Assembly: GCF_002196705.1 (NCBI RefSeq)
Contig: NZ_NADJ01000012.1
Location: 1-64,000 of the forward strand
Direction: 5' to 3'
DNA from: Desulfosporosinus sp. FKB
GTDB lineage: Bacteria > Bacillota > Desulfitobacteriia > Desulfitobacteriales > Desulfitobacteriaceae
Length of the DNA: 64,000 nucleotides
The notes under the pieces were generated by a model, which saw only the letters and a program-made list of their open reading frames with translations, was not told the origin of the DNA and searched no databases. Shown here piece after piece: positions 26,049 to 35,589 of the stretch; the stretch's first letter is position 1; every line of letters begins with the position of its first letter. The translations under genes and the position numbers were made by a program.

Positions 26049-26432
26049 TTGAATATAAGCACTTTATCAAAGAAGACCGGTGTAAGTGTTCGTTCCCTAC
26101 GTTACTATGAAAGCAAAAATCTTCTCCAGTCACGACGATTAGAGAACGGTTATCGGGATTACGATGAAATAGCTGTGCAACGAGTTAAAATTATCCAACT
26201 TTATTTGGGGCTTGGGTTAAATACAGACGAAATTGAACGTGTTATTGAATGCCCAATCAATTGGCCTAATGAACAACCACTCTGTGAGAAAGCGTACAAG
26301 CTTTATCATGCTAAACTGACGGAAGTAAATAAGCAAATAGAGTTATTAGAAATGTTGAAATCACGCCTGCAACAAGGAATATCAATCTTTGAAAATACAA
26401 TTGCAAGAAAGGACAGTAATAATGATAATTGA
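26049..26432 (+). CDS. MerR-family transcriptional regulator
   Basis: 127 aa, TTG start with AGGAGG seven bases upstream. N-terminal winged HTH: ISTLSKKTGVSVRSLRYYES, then KNLLQSRRLENGYRDYDE, followed by a dimerisation helix. The Cys in IECPINWPN and the CEKA motif are too few to call a metal sensor. The last 11 bp overlap the amidohydrolase gene, making a two-gene operon. Probably autoregulated through the long-spacer promoter. Confidence 0.9.
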   Translation: MNISTLSKKTGVSVRSLRYYESKNLLQSRRLENGYRDYDEIAVQRVKIIQLYLGLGLNTDEIERVIECPINWPNEQPLCEKAYKLYHAKLTEVNKQIELLEMLKSRLQQGISIFENTIARKDSNNDN

Positions 26433-27207
26433 TAGTCACCAACACGTTTTACTACCCAATGAAAAACAACTGGAAATAATGACCGAGGCTGGACTTGATC
26501 TAGTAATACTATTTTGTACAACAATTCACCCTGAAACCGCTATTGACATGGAATCATTCACAAGAGAAATATATACTCTTTCTGAAATTCTTAATGGTAA
26601 TCGCAATGCCCAAGAGGCTAGAATCCAATCACTTAAAGAACAATTAAGTGTCATTAAAGAATACCCCAATAAATTTATTGGTTTTGGAATGGTTCCGTTG
26701 GGTTTATCTGAAGAGTCAACTGCCGAAATGATCAAGGAAAATGTAATTAAAAATGATTTTCGTGGTCTTGGTGAATTCACTCTAGCCCCTGGACAAATGC
26801 GCCAGTTAGACCCGATTTTTTCAGCAGCAACAGCATTTAATAACCTGCCATTATGGATTCACACATTTGCGCCTTTAACTTTAGACGATATTAAAGATAT
26901 TAATAAGCTATCAAAAAAGTACCCACGCATTCCTGTTATTTTGGGTCATCTTGGTGGCACAAACTGGCTAGACACCATAAAACTAGCTAAAGAAAATCCA
27001 AGCCTTTATCTAGACTTATCAGCAACATTTGCAACAATTGCCGTTTCATTTGCGATTAAGGAATTACCTGATCGTACACTTTTCAGTTCGGATGCACCTT
27101 ATGGCGATCCAGTATTAGCTAGAAATACTATCGAAAGGGTTGCCGCCGATAATTACATTCGTGATCGAGTATTGGGTGAAAATATATCAGAGTTACTCAA
27201 TCTATAA
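26422..27207 (+). CDS. Metal-dependent amidohydrolase (amidohydrolase-2 / ACMSD-like TIM barrel)
   Basis: 261 aa from the ATG at 26422 inside the MerR 3' end. Metal ligands: IDSHQHVLL near the N-terminus, HTFAPL in the middle, GHLGGTNW at about residue 180 and the terminal Asp in FSSDAPYGDP. This is the ACMSD/TatD-like arrangement; members decarboxylate or hydrolyse small aromatic or lactone substrates. Substrate unknown. Coupled to and likely controlled by the MerR regulator. Confidence 0.82.
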   Translation: MIIDSHQHVLLPNEKQLEIMTEAGLDLVILFCTTIHPETAIDMESFTREIYTLSEILNGNRNAQEARIQSLKEQLSVIKEYPNKFIGFGMVPLGLSEESTAEMIKENVIKNDFRGLGEFTLAPGQMRQLDPIFSAATAFNNLPLWIHTFAPLTLDDIKDINKLSKKYPRIPVILGHLGGTNWLDTIKLAKENPSLYLDLSATFATIAVSFAIKELPDRTLFSSDAPYGDPVLARNTIERVAADNYIRDRVLGENISELLNL

Positions 27208-27530
27208 GTATTTCTAGGTCAACCTTTATACCTACCGAGTCGCCGAAGGAATTTCACCTTGTGCGGAACCTGTTGAGGCGAATTCCCAGCACCTAGCTCA
27301 TTCACCCCATCACGATGTGACGCATCACTCATCCCTTCAGTTTGGTGAGCGTCTTTGGGATAGGTAATGGCATCCCGCAGCAATGGCAGTTAGGGATAAC
27401 TGGGTTTTGTGGAGTTAGAGGAGTTGGTATTAACTGTGCAACCGAAGATCATGTCAAGCCAAATAATCTGATTCATATGGATATTTAGACGCAACTCTCC
27501 ATCCAACCCATCCCCCATCCTCCACCTTCA
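27208..27530. other. Intergenic stretch before the IS remnant
   Basis: No coding frame recognised. The part 27240-27420 is GC-richer with several short inverted repeats, for example CATCACGATGTGACG. The block adjoining 27480-27530 is foreign to the transposase. Confidence 0.35.
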
Positions 27531-28361
27531 TTGTCCATAGTAAATGTTGATTCGTAGACTTCAACTTTCTCGAATCCTCTTTCATCTTCCCAAACATCAA
27601 CTGCTACTGACTTATTTGTCTTGGCTAACCGTAAACTCTTATTATTATTGTTTTTTGCTCTGACAATTGTATCAATACCGAGATTTCTACAGTGGTTAAC
27701 CAAATTGAATTACAGGCAAGAGCATCATAAACTACAACATCAATTAAGTTCTTATGACTCTTAACTACGTTTGAGATAAGTCTCTTCCCTTCGTTTAGTT
27801 CTCCTTTATCCTTTGTAGCAGCATCTTGTCCGGGCTTGTGCATCTCAAAGCCAATAACAAGTTTTGGTCCATTCCCTACTGTTGACATTACAGCGCCACT
27901 GTGAAAGGAATGAATCTTTTTCCCCTTGGTGTTTTTCAAGCATTTCGGACAACTTTTCTTATTGCTCCCGAAAAACTTTGTTCCATCAATTGCAGCCACA
28001 GTATATCCGTCGATTGTTCCATCATTAAAACCTTATTCTCAACTGACTTTTTTACAATGTGATAATTAATTTGGTTTAATCTGTTTATATCAATTACCTT
28101 GAGTGTGTCCCTGATCGCATCAATCTGCGGCAACTTTGTTCCTCGGTGAAACAGTTTACTAAACTCGTTGTTCTTTATCATGAAATTAAGCTCATTAAAG
28201 CTTTTTATCCTAAGCAAAAAACCAAATAGCACAGGCAGAATTACTTGGCCTGTGCTATAAGTGGGGTTAACTCTCCCGTCAGTCAGCTTATTCATGCCGT
28301 GATCAATTTGATAAACATTCTTCATGTAGTTTACCAATTTTACAAAGTAGTTCTTTCTCAT
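27531..28361 (-). mobile_element. DDE transposase remnant, copy 1 (N-terminal and central parts)
   Basis: Three overlapping frames together encode an IS4-superfamily-like transposase. The N-terminus is intact (YMKNVYQIDHGMNKLTDGRV), there is a frameshift near 28015 at VLMMEQ/TIDGYTVAAIDGTKFF, a second one near 27700, and the protein is cut off after STFTMDN at 27531. The acidic residue in VAAIDGTKFFGS and in VVVYDALACNS would be the first two DDE positions. The C-terminal Glu is missing. No terminal inverted repeats were located. Confidence 0.75.
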
Positions 28362-28800
28362 TACAACCTCTTTTCTCCACTGATTTTATCAGATAGAGAA
28401 GTCTGACAGAAGGTAAAAAAACTCGGAATTTGATACACTTTTGAAAAAGGTCATGATGCGTAATATCAATGGATAGACATAGTTGAGGCTAAAGTGCTGA
28501 ACTAAATGAGTTAGGTGGACAGATCACTATCCACCTATTATTTTCTTAAAGCCTTTACGGTGTTCTGATTTTAATAGCACAACGGTTTGTTGTAGTATAA
28601 AACAACGAATCATTGTTTGAAAAAGTGGTGGGAATAACATAGTCTTGTCATAAGAAATAACATTCATCTATCCGAGTGAGTCGATAGTATCAATGTTTAA
28701 GCAAAGTGAAGAGTATGCGGAAGGATTTACAAGGTGTTATGATTATTTCTTGGACAGCGTTTATACTGAAGTAAACCACAGACCGTAGGAGTGATTCCAA
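28362..28800. other. Region upstream of the transposase remnant and chemoreceptor
   Basis: Holds the left flank of the IS remnant and the promoter of the plus-strand chemoreceptor gene. Nothing else recognised. Confidence 0.35.
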
Positions 28801-29664
28801 ATGAAAACGAAATATCTTCCGAAGTTCATAGAGATTATGCCTATACTTGCGGAAATAACTCGAGAGAATATGACTATCGTTGTACATGATCTCGTTAAAG
28901 AAACAATTCTTGCCTGTGAAACGGCGAAAACTCTGCCATCAACAGCCTTTAAGATTGGGGATTCTTTTAAACTTGAGGATCGTCCGGCATTCCGCAAAGT
29001 TAAAAAAGAGAATAAACAAATTGCGGCGATGGTTCCAAATAATTTTTTTGGGGTTCCCATCAAGCTGATACTTACCCCTGTTGAGGATGAGACGGGAGCA
29101 GTTGTTGCAGCGATTGCCATTTATAAAGGTATAGAAAAGGAAGAAAAAATTAATGGCATTTCTTCTATACTCCATACTTCTATCGAACAATTAAGTGCCG
29201 GAATAGAGGAAATTGCATCCAATTCGCAGGAGCTTGCATCCTTTATCAAAGAAATCGTTGATTTCAGTTCCCAAACTCAAAATAATATTGGTGGAATCAG
29301 CAATATCGTCAGGGGTATTAAAAACATTTCTTCTCAATCGAATCTTCTGACACTAAATGCCTCAATTGAGGCAGCGAGGGCCGGAGATGCTGGAAGAGGA
29401 TTTAGTGTAGTGGCTAAAGAAATGGGTAAACTTTCTAATCTGAGCAAAGATTCTTCGGATAAGGTAGAGAAATCTCTCCTAAATGTAAAAGAAGCTATTG
29501 AAACGATTGCGCGACAAATTGTCAAAACAAGCCTTGCTTCCGATAATCAAGCCGCTACTACAGAACAAATTGCGGCAACAATCGATGACATTTTAGGCGT
29601 TACCAAACAGCTTTCTGATATGGCAAGGATTGACACTATGGGAGAGGCTTTAGGAGAAGGATAA
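28801..29664 (+). CDS. Soluble methyl-accepting chemotaxis protein with N-terminal sensor
   Basis: 287 aa without any transmembrane segment. Residues 1-115 form a PAS-like sensor (YheO-type beginning [20 protein letters not shown], ending [18 protein letters not shown]). The remainder is a short signalling coiled coil with the conserved hairpin tip [20 protein letters not shown] and GFSVVAKEM. It is shorter than membrane chemoreceptors. It probably signals to CheA/CheW from the cytoplasm, or controls another output. The paralogue at 51854 has the same plan. Confidence 0.85.
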   Translation: MKTKYLPKFIEIMPILAEITRENMTIVVHDLVKETILACETAKTLPSTAFKIGDSFKLEDRPAFRKVKKENKQIAAMVPNNFFGVPIKLILTPVEDETGAVVAAIAIYKGIEKEEKINGISSILHTSIEQLSAGIEEIASNSQELASFIKEIVDFSSQTQNNIGGISNIVRGIKNISSQSNLLTLNASIEAARAGDAGRGFSVVAKEMGKLSNLSKDSSDKVEKSLLNVKEAIETIARQIVKTSLASDNQAATTEQIAATIDDILGVTKQLSDMARIDTMGEALGEG

Positions 29665-29941
29665 GGCCCATTAACCCATTTCTAGCAGTATGCCAGGATA
29701 AAATAAAATAGGCCGGGCATTATGCCCTGGCACTGCAGCAATTTAGCTTTTGTTATTATTCTCGCAGGTCATTATTGATTTAATTTCAATTGTAATGTAT
29801 TTTTTCTCCATCAGTTACTTAATATGGTCATAAAACGAGACACCTTCCCCTACCCCGATATTAGCCTCTTTATTTGAATGTCAAATCTCTATGCACTGCT
29901 CAAAATTAATTCGTCTTTATACTTCAGCAGATATAGACCTT
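29665..29941. other. Intergenic region after the chemoreceptor
   Basis: GCCGGGCATTATGCCCTGGC at about 29713-29732 gives a GGGCAT/ATGCCC hairpin that may end the chemoreceptor transcript. Nothing else recognised. Confidence 0.4.
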
Positions 29942-30712
29942 TTAATAAAGCCTCACTAATTCCCGCTGGGTTTTAACGTGCTTTTTCAGTCGTCTTAATA
30001 AAAATAATTGTATGATGTTTGATGCGATAAATATCAAATATAGGACTGCTTCTACGGCCTTCCCGCCATGCACAAAGCAATGCTCTAAGCCACACTCACT
30101 TTTCAAGTTCTTGAAGATTGAGTTCTCAATATCCCATCGCGCTCTAATTATTCTAAACAATGTTTTAAGCGACATATCCATACAGGTAGTTACAATCATA
30201 ATTTGTGAGTGCTTCTTATCCTTAGGTATCATTGCGAATTTAATAAAACGCAATGCCTGCTTTATGTTGTCCATAGTAAATGTTGAGTCATAAACTTCAA
30301 CTTTCTCAAACCCTTTTTCATCTTCCCAGACATCAACAGCCTTCGATTTATTTGTTCTCTTTTTGGCCAACCGCAAACTCTTATTATTATTGTTTTTTTA
30401 TTATTGTTTTTTGCTCTGACAATTGTATCAATACCAAGATTTATACAGTGGTTAATCCAAACGGAATTACAGGCCAGAGCATCATAAACAACAACATCAA
30501 TTAAGTTTTTATGACTCTTAATTACGTTTGAGATAAGTCTCTTCCCTACGTTCAGTTCTCCTTCATCCTTTGAAGCAGCATCCCGTCCGGGATTGTACAT
30601 CTCAAAGCCAATAACTAGTTTAGGTCCATTCCCTACTGTTGACATTACAGCGCCACTATGAAAGGAATGGGTCTTATCGCCTTTAGTGTTTTTCAAGCAT
30701 TCTGGACAGCTT
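29942..30712 (-). mobile_element. DDE transposase remnant, copy 2 (central and C-terminal parts)
   Basis: The same transposase as at 27531-28361, here preserving the part missing there: after STFTMDN it continues with IKQALRFIKFAMIPKDKKHS and RIIRARWDIENSIFKNLK, the latter holding the catalytic Glu, to the end. A small duplication (TATTATTGTTTTTT repeated near 30385-30410) shifts the frame, and the N-terminus is cut at about 30712. No inverted repeats seen. Confidence 0.75.
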
Positions 30713-30818
30713 TTCGGCAGCTCATTGAAAGAGGCATTTTCTTGTGCTATAATGCACTTGCAGTTTATGTCAAAAGCGATAAAAAATACATCATATGGTT
30801 TTGAAAGGGTTCGGCTTA

Positions 30819-32009
30819 ATGGAAAGTAAACATATTGACGGTGATCGGGACTTCAACCTATTTTTACTGGCAGGGTTGTTCGCTGGGATCGGTGCAGGCA
30901 TTAATACATCGATATTCAACAACTATTTAAACGACATATTCCGGCTGTCCGAGAATCTCAGAGGTTTCCTTGAAGTACCGCGGGAAGCGCCGGGTTTCTT
31001 TATCATGCTAATTTTGGCGGTTTTAAGTTTTTGCGGTGATGTACGAATTGCTATGCTCGGTATGGCAGCGGCAGGATTGGGGATGCTTGGCCTCGGCCTG
31101 TTGTCGCCGACCTTCGCGGTTATGATTATCTGGATGATGATGTACAGCCTCGGGACACACATGGTCATGCCCGTCACGCCATCCATCGGCATGTCCCTGT
31201 CCAAGCAGAATTCTTTCGGCGCCAGGCTTGGAACGGTTAGCGCTTTCGGTCTGTTCGGCAGTATTGCTGCCTATGTTTTTGTCTTCCTGAGCTTTCACTT
31301 CCTGCATATGACCTATCAGATTGCCTTTATCGTAGGTGCTGTTTTCTATGTGTTCGCAGCTTTAGCGGTGGGGCTGATGAAGAAAGGTGAACCGAAAGCC
31401 AGGAAAGTCAGATTTGTTTTTCGCAAACGCTATACGCTCTACTATGTACTGGCCGGCGTTAGCGGTGCACGGGCACAGATTTTTCTGACGTTTGCGCCAT
31501 GGGTGCTGATTAAAGTGTTCGGTGTGCAGCCCCAAATGTTTGCCATCCTGGGAATGATTGTCGCCTTGGTGAGTATCGGCACACGTAAGATGATTGGCAG
31601 ACTGATAGACGTCCGGGGCGAGCGATTCGTTCTGACTTTGGAGGCCGCTTTATTGTTCGCCATCTGTCTTGGATATACGTTCTCTGCCGCTATTTTTCCC
31701 GTTGGCATCGCTGCGGTGATTATCGCCGGCTGCTATGTCATCGACAATTCCATGGCTGCAGTCGAAATGGCACGGTCAACTTATTTACGGAAGATTGCCG
31801 TCGATCTTGCTGACGTGACCCCAACACTATCGACAGGTGTGAGCCTGCAGCACGTCGCTTCAATGATGATTCCCGTTTTTGGCGGGCTTTTGTGGTCGGC
31901 TTTTGGATATCAAGCTGTATTTATGGGTGCAGCCGTTATCGCTTTACTCAACTTTATACTTTCACGCAGAATTAAGATTGAGGTTGATCCCGCCATTAAA
32001 GCGAAGTGA
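30819..32009 (+). CDS. Major facilitator superfamily transporter
   Basis: 396 aa from the ATG at 30819 (AAAGGG upstream). About twelve hydrophobic segments are visible, beginning FNLFLLAGLFAGIGAGINTS. The cytoplasmic loop after helix 6 is GLMKKGEPKARKVRFVFRKRY. The gene is clearly GC-richer than its neighbours, suggesting recent transfer. Substrate is unknown; no binding motif distinguishes drug efflux from sugar transport. Its 5' end lies just after the broken edge of transposase copy 2. Confidence 0.82.
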   Translation: MESKHIDGDRDFNLFLLAGLFAGIGAGINTSIFNNYLNDIFRLSENLRGFLEVPREAPGFFIMLILAVLSFCGDVRIAMLGMAAAGLGMLGLGLLSPTFAVMIIWMMMYSLGTHMVMPVTPSIGMSLSKQNSFGARLGTVSAFGLFGSIAAYVFVFLSFHFLHMTYQIAFIVGAVFYVFAALAVGLMKKGEPKARKVRFVFRKRYTLYYVLAGVSGARAQIFLTFAPWVLIKVFGVQPQMFAILGMIVALVSIGTRKMIGRLIDVRGERFVLTLEAALLFAICLGYTFSAAIFPVGIAAVIIAGCYVIDNSMAAVEMARSTYLRKIAVDLADVTPTLSTGVSLQHVASMMIPVFGGLLWSAFGYQAVFMGAAVIALLNFILSRRIKIEVDPAIKAK

Positions 32010-32208
32010 ATAAAACATATTCGGCCGGAAAGTACATACATATATAATTAATATGCCTTGAATTACGTATGATTATCGTATCTCAAGGTCTTAATTTTTG
32101 AGCGATTTCTTGACAATAGTATCAACTAATTCATTTCTACCGTAATTTTTACTAACCGCTTGATATAATTCTTCATATACAAAATCTTAACAAACTCCTA
32201 TAAAGACC
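32010..32208. terminator. Convergent intergenic region with hairpin and a coding relic
   Basis: CCTTGAATTACG/CGTATCTCAAGG arms at 32056-32088 form an imperfect hairpin followed by TCTTAATTTTTG on the plus strand, a probable terminator for the transporter gene. On the minus strand about 32097-32190 an open tail reads LYQAVSKNYGRNELVDTIVK, of unknown origin. Confidence 0.45.
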
Positions 32209-33186
32209 CTATCGTTTTCCAATACTGTTGTATACGGCTAAGGCATCGGTAATATTATACTGTTCCGTTTGGTGATCTCCTTTCGCGCCAGCTGAAATCA
32301 GAATATATTCCTGGTTACCTACTTTGGCGAGACTCGCAAGACATAGACCGGCTTCATCGGTATATCCAGTTTTTCCTCCTAAAATTTCCCCACCAATAAT
32401 ATTTTGATCGTTGAGTTCTTCAAACGTGGTACTGTAAAAGGTTATCCCCCGAGGGTGCTTATTCGTGGGTGGTGTTGAATGACGGGATGAAGTGAAAATT
32501 TCCCGGAAAGTATCATTTTGTAAAGCATAGCTGAGAAGAATAGCCAGGTCTTTGACTGTTGTGTAGTGATTTTCGTTGTGAAGTCCGGTAGAATTTTCAA
32601 AATGGGTATTTTCCATACCAAGTTCTGCAGCCTTTTGATTCATTAAGTTTACAAAATTCTGTTCTGATCCCGCAATCTGATCAGCGAGTCCAATACAGCA
32701 CTCCGCACCGCTCGGCAGCATTACCCCGTATAACAGATCGATTGCCCTGACTTGCTCACCCGGTAGAAAGCCGGCCATCGATGCATCTGCTCCGTACAAC
32801 CCCTGAAACGTAGAATTGGTCAGTTTGATTTCTTTCTTCAGATTAGGTAAATTTTCTATTGCAATAATGGCTGTCATCATTTTAGTCAAAGAAGCAGGAT
32901 AGATTTTTTCTTCACTATTTTTCTGCATCAGGATGGTATAATCATTTAACCGGATCAGAATCGCATTAGGACTGTTCAGCTTGTCCAAGGATATAGAAGC
33001 AGAGGGATCAGGTGTTGTCTTTAAAGAAGAATATGACGAGGTTATATTGTCATATTCATTCTCAAAGATGTGCGGGTATCCAGGAATAATGATAGATTTA
33101 TAAACAAAAGCAGCAATTCCAACCATCAACAGAAATGATACAATGATGCGCATTCCTGACTTTTTCCTTTTTACTTTTCGTACCAT
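32209..33186 (-). CDS. D-alanyl-D-alanine carboxypeptidase (peptidase S11, PBP5-like)
   Basis: 325 aa. A single N-terminal membrane helix (residues about 12-35, MRIIVSFLLMVGIAAFVY) exports the enzyme. The catalytic triad motifs are S99-L-T-K102, S159-G-A and KTGYTDEAG. It removes terminal D-Ala from peptidoglycan stem peptides, lowering the amount of the vancomycin target. It lies directly after the VanS-like kinase and a three-repeat VanR-type box (33256-33285) precedes it, so it is an expected target of that system. Remains of two further copies occur at 43902 and about 46080. Confidence 0.88.
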   Translation of the reverse strand: MVRKVKRKKSGMRIIVSFLLMVGIAAFVYKSIIIPGYPHIFENEYDNITSSYSSLKTTPDPSASISLDKLNSPNAILIRLNDYTILMQKNSEEKIYPASLTKMMTAIIAIENLPNLKKEIKLTNSTFQGLYGADASMAGFLPGEQVRAIDLLYGVMLPSGAECCIGLADQIAGSEQNFVNLMNQKAAELGMENTHFENSTGLHNENHYTTVKDLAILLSYALQNDTFREIFTSSRHSTPPTNKHPRGITFYSTTFEELNDQNIIGGEILGGKTGYTDEAGLCLASLAKVGNQEYILISAGAKGDHQTEQYNITDALAVYNSIGKR

Positions 33187-33255
33187 TATAAAACAGCTCC
33201 TTATTCTATGCTGATATTATTCAACCACAGAACAAGGGGCTATGTTGGAATTCCA

Positions 33256-33285
33256 TCTTATGAACTTCTTAAGTTTTTCTTATGA
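33256..33285 (-). promoter_or_regulatory. VanR-type box upstream of the carboxypeptidase gene (site 1)
   Basis: On the minus strand CATAAGAAAAAC, TTAAGAAGTTC and ATAAGATG follow each other with 11-bp spacing, the geometry of OmpR-family response regulator sites. It overlaps the end of the kinase gene. Confidence 0.65.
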
Positions 33286-34422
33286 CGGAAGCGTTACTGT
33301 AAATGTCGTATTTTCTGTGTTGCTTTCCACAGAGATTGTTCCATCGTGAGCCGTGACAATTTCTTGGGCGATCGCCAAGCCTAACCCTGCTCCACCGGTG
33401 TTTGAGGAACGAGCGGAATCTAAGCGGTAAAATTTTTCGAAAATAGTTTCAAGCTTTGCCTGCGGGATTGGCTTTCCCTGATTAGTAAACGTTATAACAA
33501 TAGTTTTGTCCTGTTGTTTAACAGAAATGTCAATAACGTTGTTCTCATAACTATAGGCTATCGCATTTTTCAAAATGTTATTGAACACACGGGCCAGTTT
33601 GTCAGCATCTCCCAACAGAGTGAGTTCGTCAGGCACATTGACTGACACTCGTTTTCCTTGTGGAGTCAGCATTGGATAGAATTCATCGGCCATCTGCTGG
33701 AGCATGAACTGTAATTTGATTTTTTCTTTATTCAAAACAATTGTTTGTAGATTAAATCTTGTAATCTCGAAAAACTCATTGATAAGCTGCTCTAAGCGAT
33801 AAGCTTTTTCCAAAGTAATCCCGACATATTTGGTCTTCTGTTCAGGAGGCATATCAGGAGCTTCATCCAGAAGACTTAAGTAACCTATAACGGAGGTCAA
33901 AGGTGTCTTTATATCATGAGCCAAGTAAACGACTAAATCATTTTTGCGCTGCTCGGCATCAAGAGCAGCTTTTTTTTGCTTTTCCAAGATGGTTTTTACC
34001 TGATTAAGCTTATTTTCCATAAAGTCCAATTCCGGTGATAAAGTAATTTCAGCATCGAATTTCGCAACAAGCTTATCCATTCCAGCACTGACTTCATCGA
34101 AATAATTTGTGAACCAAGAAACAGAAAATAGAAAAAGTAATATAACTAAAACTATTAGGATTACAACAAAAAGGATCGTATCCATATTGTTGCGTATCAC
34201 CAACTGATAGATTTGCTGTGCGTCCGAATTATTAAATCTAAAAGCGCTGACTAATAATCGAACGATACGATCTCCGACATGTCCACGCAGGATAGAGCGC
34301 AATAGATAAACAGTCACAGCGGCGGCAACTGTAATCAGAAGCATTTGAAGAAATACTTTCCTTTTTAATATTGAATAATCATTCCTTCTTTTATCTATCT
34401 TACTTTTCAATTTTATAGCCAA
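33280..34422 (-). CDS. VanS-like sensor histidine kinase
   Basis: 380 aa, TTG start at 34422 inside the C-terminal coding end of the regulator relic, as in vanRS operons where the genes overlap. Two transmembrane helices (about 24-45 and 82-104) enclose a short external loop. Next come a HAMP-like linker, an H-box with His169 in VYLAHDIKTPLTSVIG, and the ATPase motifs N (FNNILKNAIAYS), G1/G2 (GTG region: AGLGLAIAQEIV). It would sense envelope damage or glycopeptides and phosphorylate a VanR-type partner. Its own partner gene is deleted to 21 codons; an intact candidate lies at 46145-46843. Confidence 0.9.
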   Translation of the reverse strand: MAIKLKSKIDKRRNDYSILKRKVFLQMLLITVAAAVTVYLLRSILRGHVGDRIVRLLVSAFRFNNSDAQQIYQLVIRNNMDTILFVVILIVLVILLFLFSVSWFTNYFDEVSAGMDKLVAKFDAEITLSPELDFMENKLNQVKTILEKQKKAALDAEQRKNDLVVYLAHDIKTPLTSVIGYLSLLDEAPDMPPEQKTKYVGITLEKAYRLEQLINEFFEITRFNLQTIVLNKEKIKLQFMLQQMADEFYPMLTPQGKRVSVNVPDELTLLGDADKLARVFNNILKNAIAYSYENNVIDISVKQQDKTIVITFTNQGKPIPQAKLETIFEKFYRLDSARSSNTGGAGLGLAIAQEIVTAHDGTISVESNTENTTFTVTLPS

Positions 34423-34465
34423 CTCCCCACACCGTTTTGGTAGACAACCTAAATATGATACTCAT
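34400..34465 (-). pseudogene. VanR-like response regulator reduced to its two ends
   Basis: An ORF of 21 codons reads MSI-IFRLS-TKTVWGVGYKIEK. The first three residues match the start and the last twelve match the end of the regulator at 46145 (MSINILIVDDE...IKTVWGVGYKIEE). An internal deletion of about 650 bp removed the receiver and most of the winged helix while keeping the frame and the overlap with the kinase. Confidence 0.8.
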
Positions 34466-34497
34466 TAGTTTATCACTTCTTTCTGATTAAACACTCA

Positions 34498-34640
34498 TTA
34501 TTTTTCAAATCTTAAGGCATCAATAGGATCCAGTCTCGATGATTTTTGGGGTCTGCCTAAAACAAAGTAAAGTATCCCTGCAATCCCGGCAGCCACAATA
34601 ATTCCAAACAAGACTTTATTCTTCTTTAAAATGTCTTTAA
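34498..34640 (-). pseudogene. C-terminal relic of an ABC transporter permease (MacB/FtsX type)
   Basis: FGIIVAAGIAGILYFVLGRP followed by QKSSRLDPIDALRFEK is the last transmembrane helix and the conserved end (AARLDPIDALR-type) of FtsX/MacB permeases. The upstream part of the gene is gone and the relic is joined directly to promoter cassette A. A start codon in the cassette would allow a 65-aa product. Confidence 0.65.
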
Positions 34641-34667
34641 TCTCCGGGGCCCCCTTTCTGAAATTAT

Positions 34668-34760
34668 AAAAGCCTATCCGATTCGATAACTTCATTCTAC
34701 CGAAGAGGAATAGGCTTTCTTTAAATAATTTCTTATTAATTTCTTAAGTTTTCCTTATGA
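34668..34760 (-). promoter_or_regulatory. VanR-type promoter cassette A (site 2)
   Basis: Minus strand: three repeats CATAAGGAAAAC-TTAAGAAATTA-ATAAGAA (34731-34760), then a conserved TAGAAT-like -10 region (GGTAGAATGAAG) inside an AAAGCCTAT...ATAGGCTTT hairpin (34668-34718). The same layout recurs at 43833-43927, 45963-46057 and 47534-47625. Confidence 0.65.
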
Positions 34761-34993
34761 ATGCCATATTTAATTTCACCAAGTTACATAAACTGATCAC
34801 TCGGTGTAACCGTGGAAAACGAACCCATTCCGCATAACGCCTCAACCAAGCAAGAAGAAGCTGTGTCATTCTCCAGTCGGCTCTTGAGACGACGGACAAG
34901 AAGTGTTTAAGAATTATGGGAACCTAATTTGTGACGCTATATAAGAATGATGTGACCTATGAACCACCTTGGATAATGTTCATAATAGTAACA

Positions 34994-35203
34994 CTACTCA
35001 AAAATAAAAATCTCCTCAATTGGTGTTTTTACAACTCGTGAAATATCAATAGCTAATTTAAGTGATGGATTGTACTTGCCTGCTTCCAGTCTAATGATAG
35101 TTTCTCTCCGTACTCCAACTAATTGGGCAAGTTCATCTTGAGTCAACTCAATAAGTTGACGATATTTCTTTAAATTACAAGTAAACTTTTCGATGAAACT
35201 CAC
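34994..35203 (-). CDS. Small XRE-family repressor
   Basis: 69 aa consisting only of an HTH ([20 protein letters not shown] at residues 20-39) and a short dimer tail ([10 protein letters not shown]). This is the YozG/Cro-like class usually found beside a small membrane protein gene. It starts 6 bp after the stop of the DUF3796 gene and is cotranscribed with it. The 51-bp palindrome upstream of that gene is its likely operator. Confidence 0.88.
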   Translation of the reverse strand: MSFIEKFTCNLKKYRQLIELTQDELAQLVGVRRETIIRLEAGKYNPSLKLAIDISRVVKTPIEEIFIFE

Positions 35204-35209
35204 CCCCTT

Positions 35210-35581
35210 TTAATGTTTATCATAATACCAAAAAAGAAAAGCATAAGATATAAGCGTAACCGCCCATCCAAAAGCACAAGTTAAAATAATTAGTTCTTTT
35301 GTAACAAAAGGAAATCCCGAACAAAAACCAATAATAAACAAAGTGACTAAAGGAATGGCAGCAGTTTTCAGTTTTGCGTTTTTGCTGTTTTCAAAATAAC
35401 GCTCATCCTGCATTTCGTCAGCCATTTTTGCTATAAAGTAATAGGCAAAAAAACCAAAAAAACTAAACCAAAATAGCGATAACGGGTTACCCGTTTTAAA
35501 ATATGTGAAACCTTGAAATCCAAAAAAGCCAAAAAGCCACGCATATTTAATAGATTTTGGAGATGCACTCTTAATTTTCAT
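35210..35581 (-). CDS. DUF3796-family small membrane protein
   Basis: 123 aa from the ATG at 35581 (GGGAGG upstream, inside the palindrome). Four hydrophobic segments: YAWLFGFFGFQGFTYF, LFWFSFFGFFAYYFIA, AAIPLVTLFIIGFCSG and ELIILTCAFGWAVTLISYAF. A conserved DEMQDERY loop lies between. The family is known only as the neighbour of small XRE regulators in Firmicutes. Function unknown. Confidence 0.8.
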   Translation of the reverse strand: MKIKSASPKSIKYAWLFGFFGFQGFTYFKTGNPLSLFWFSFFGFFAYYFIAKMADEMQDERYFENSKNAKLKTAAIPLVTLFIIGFCSGFPFVTKELIILTCAFGWAVTLISYAFLFWYYDKH

Positions 35582-35589
35582 AATAAAGC

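Noticed and set aside
30923-31708. Minus-strand ORFs opposite the MFS transporter
   Set aside because: Caused by the high GC of the transporter gene; no SD or conserved motif.
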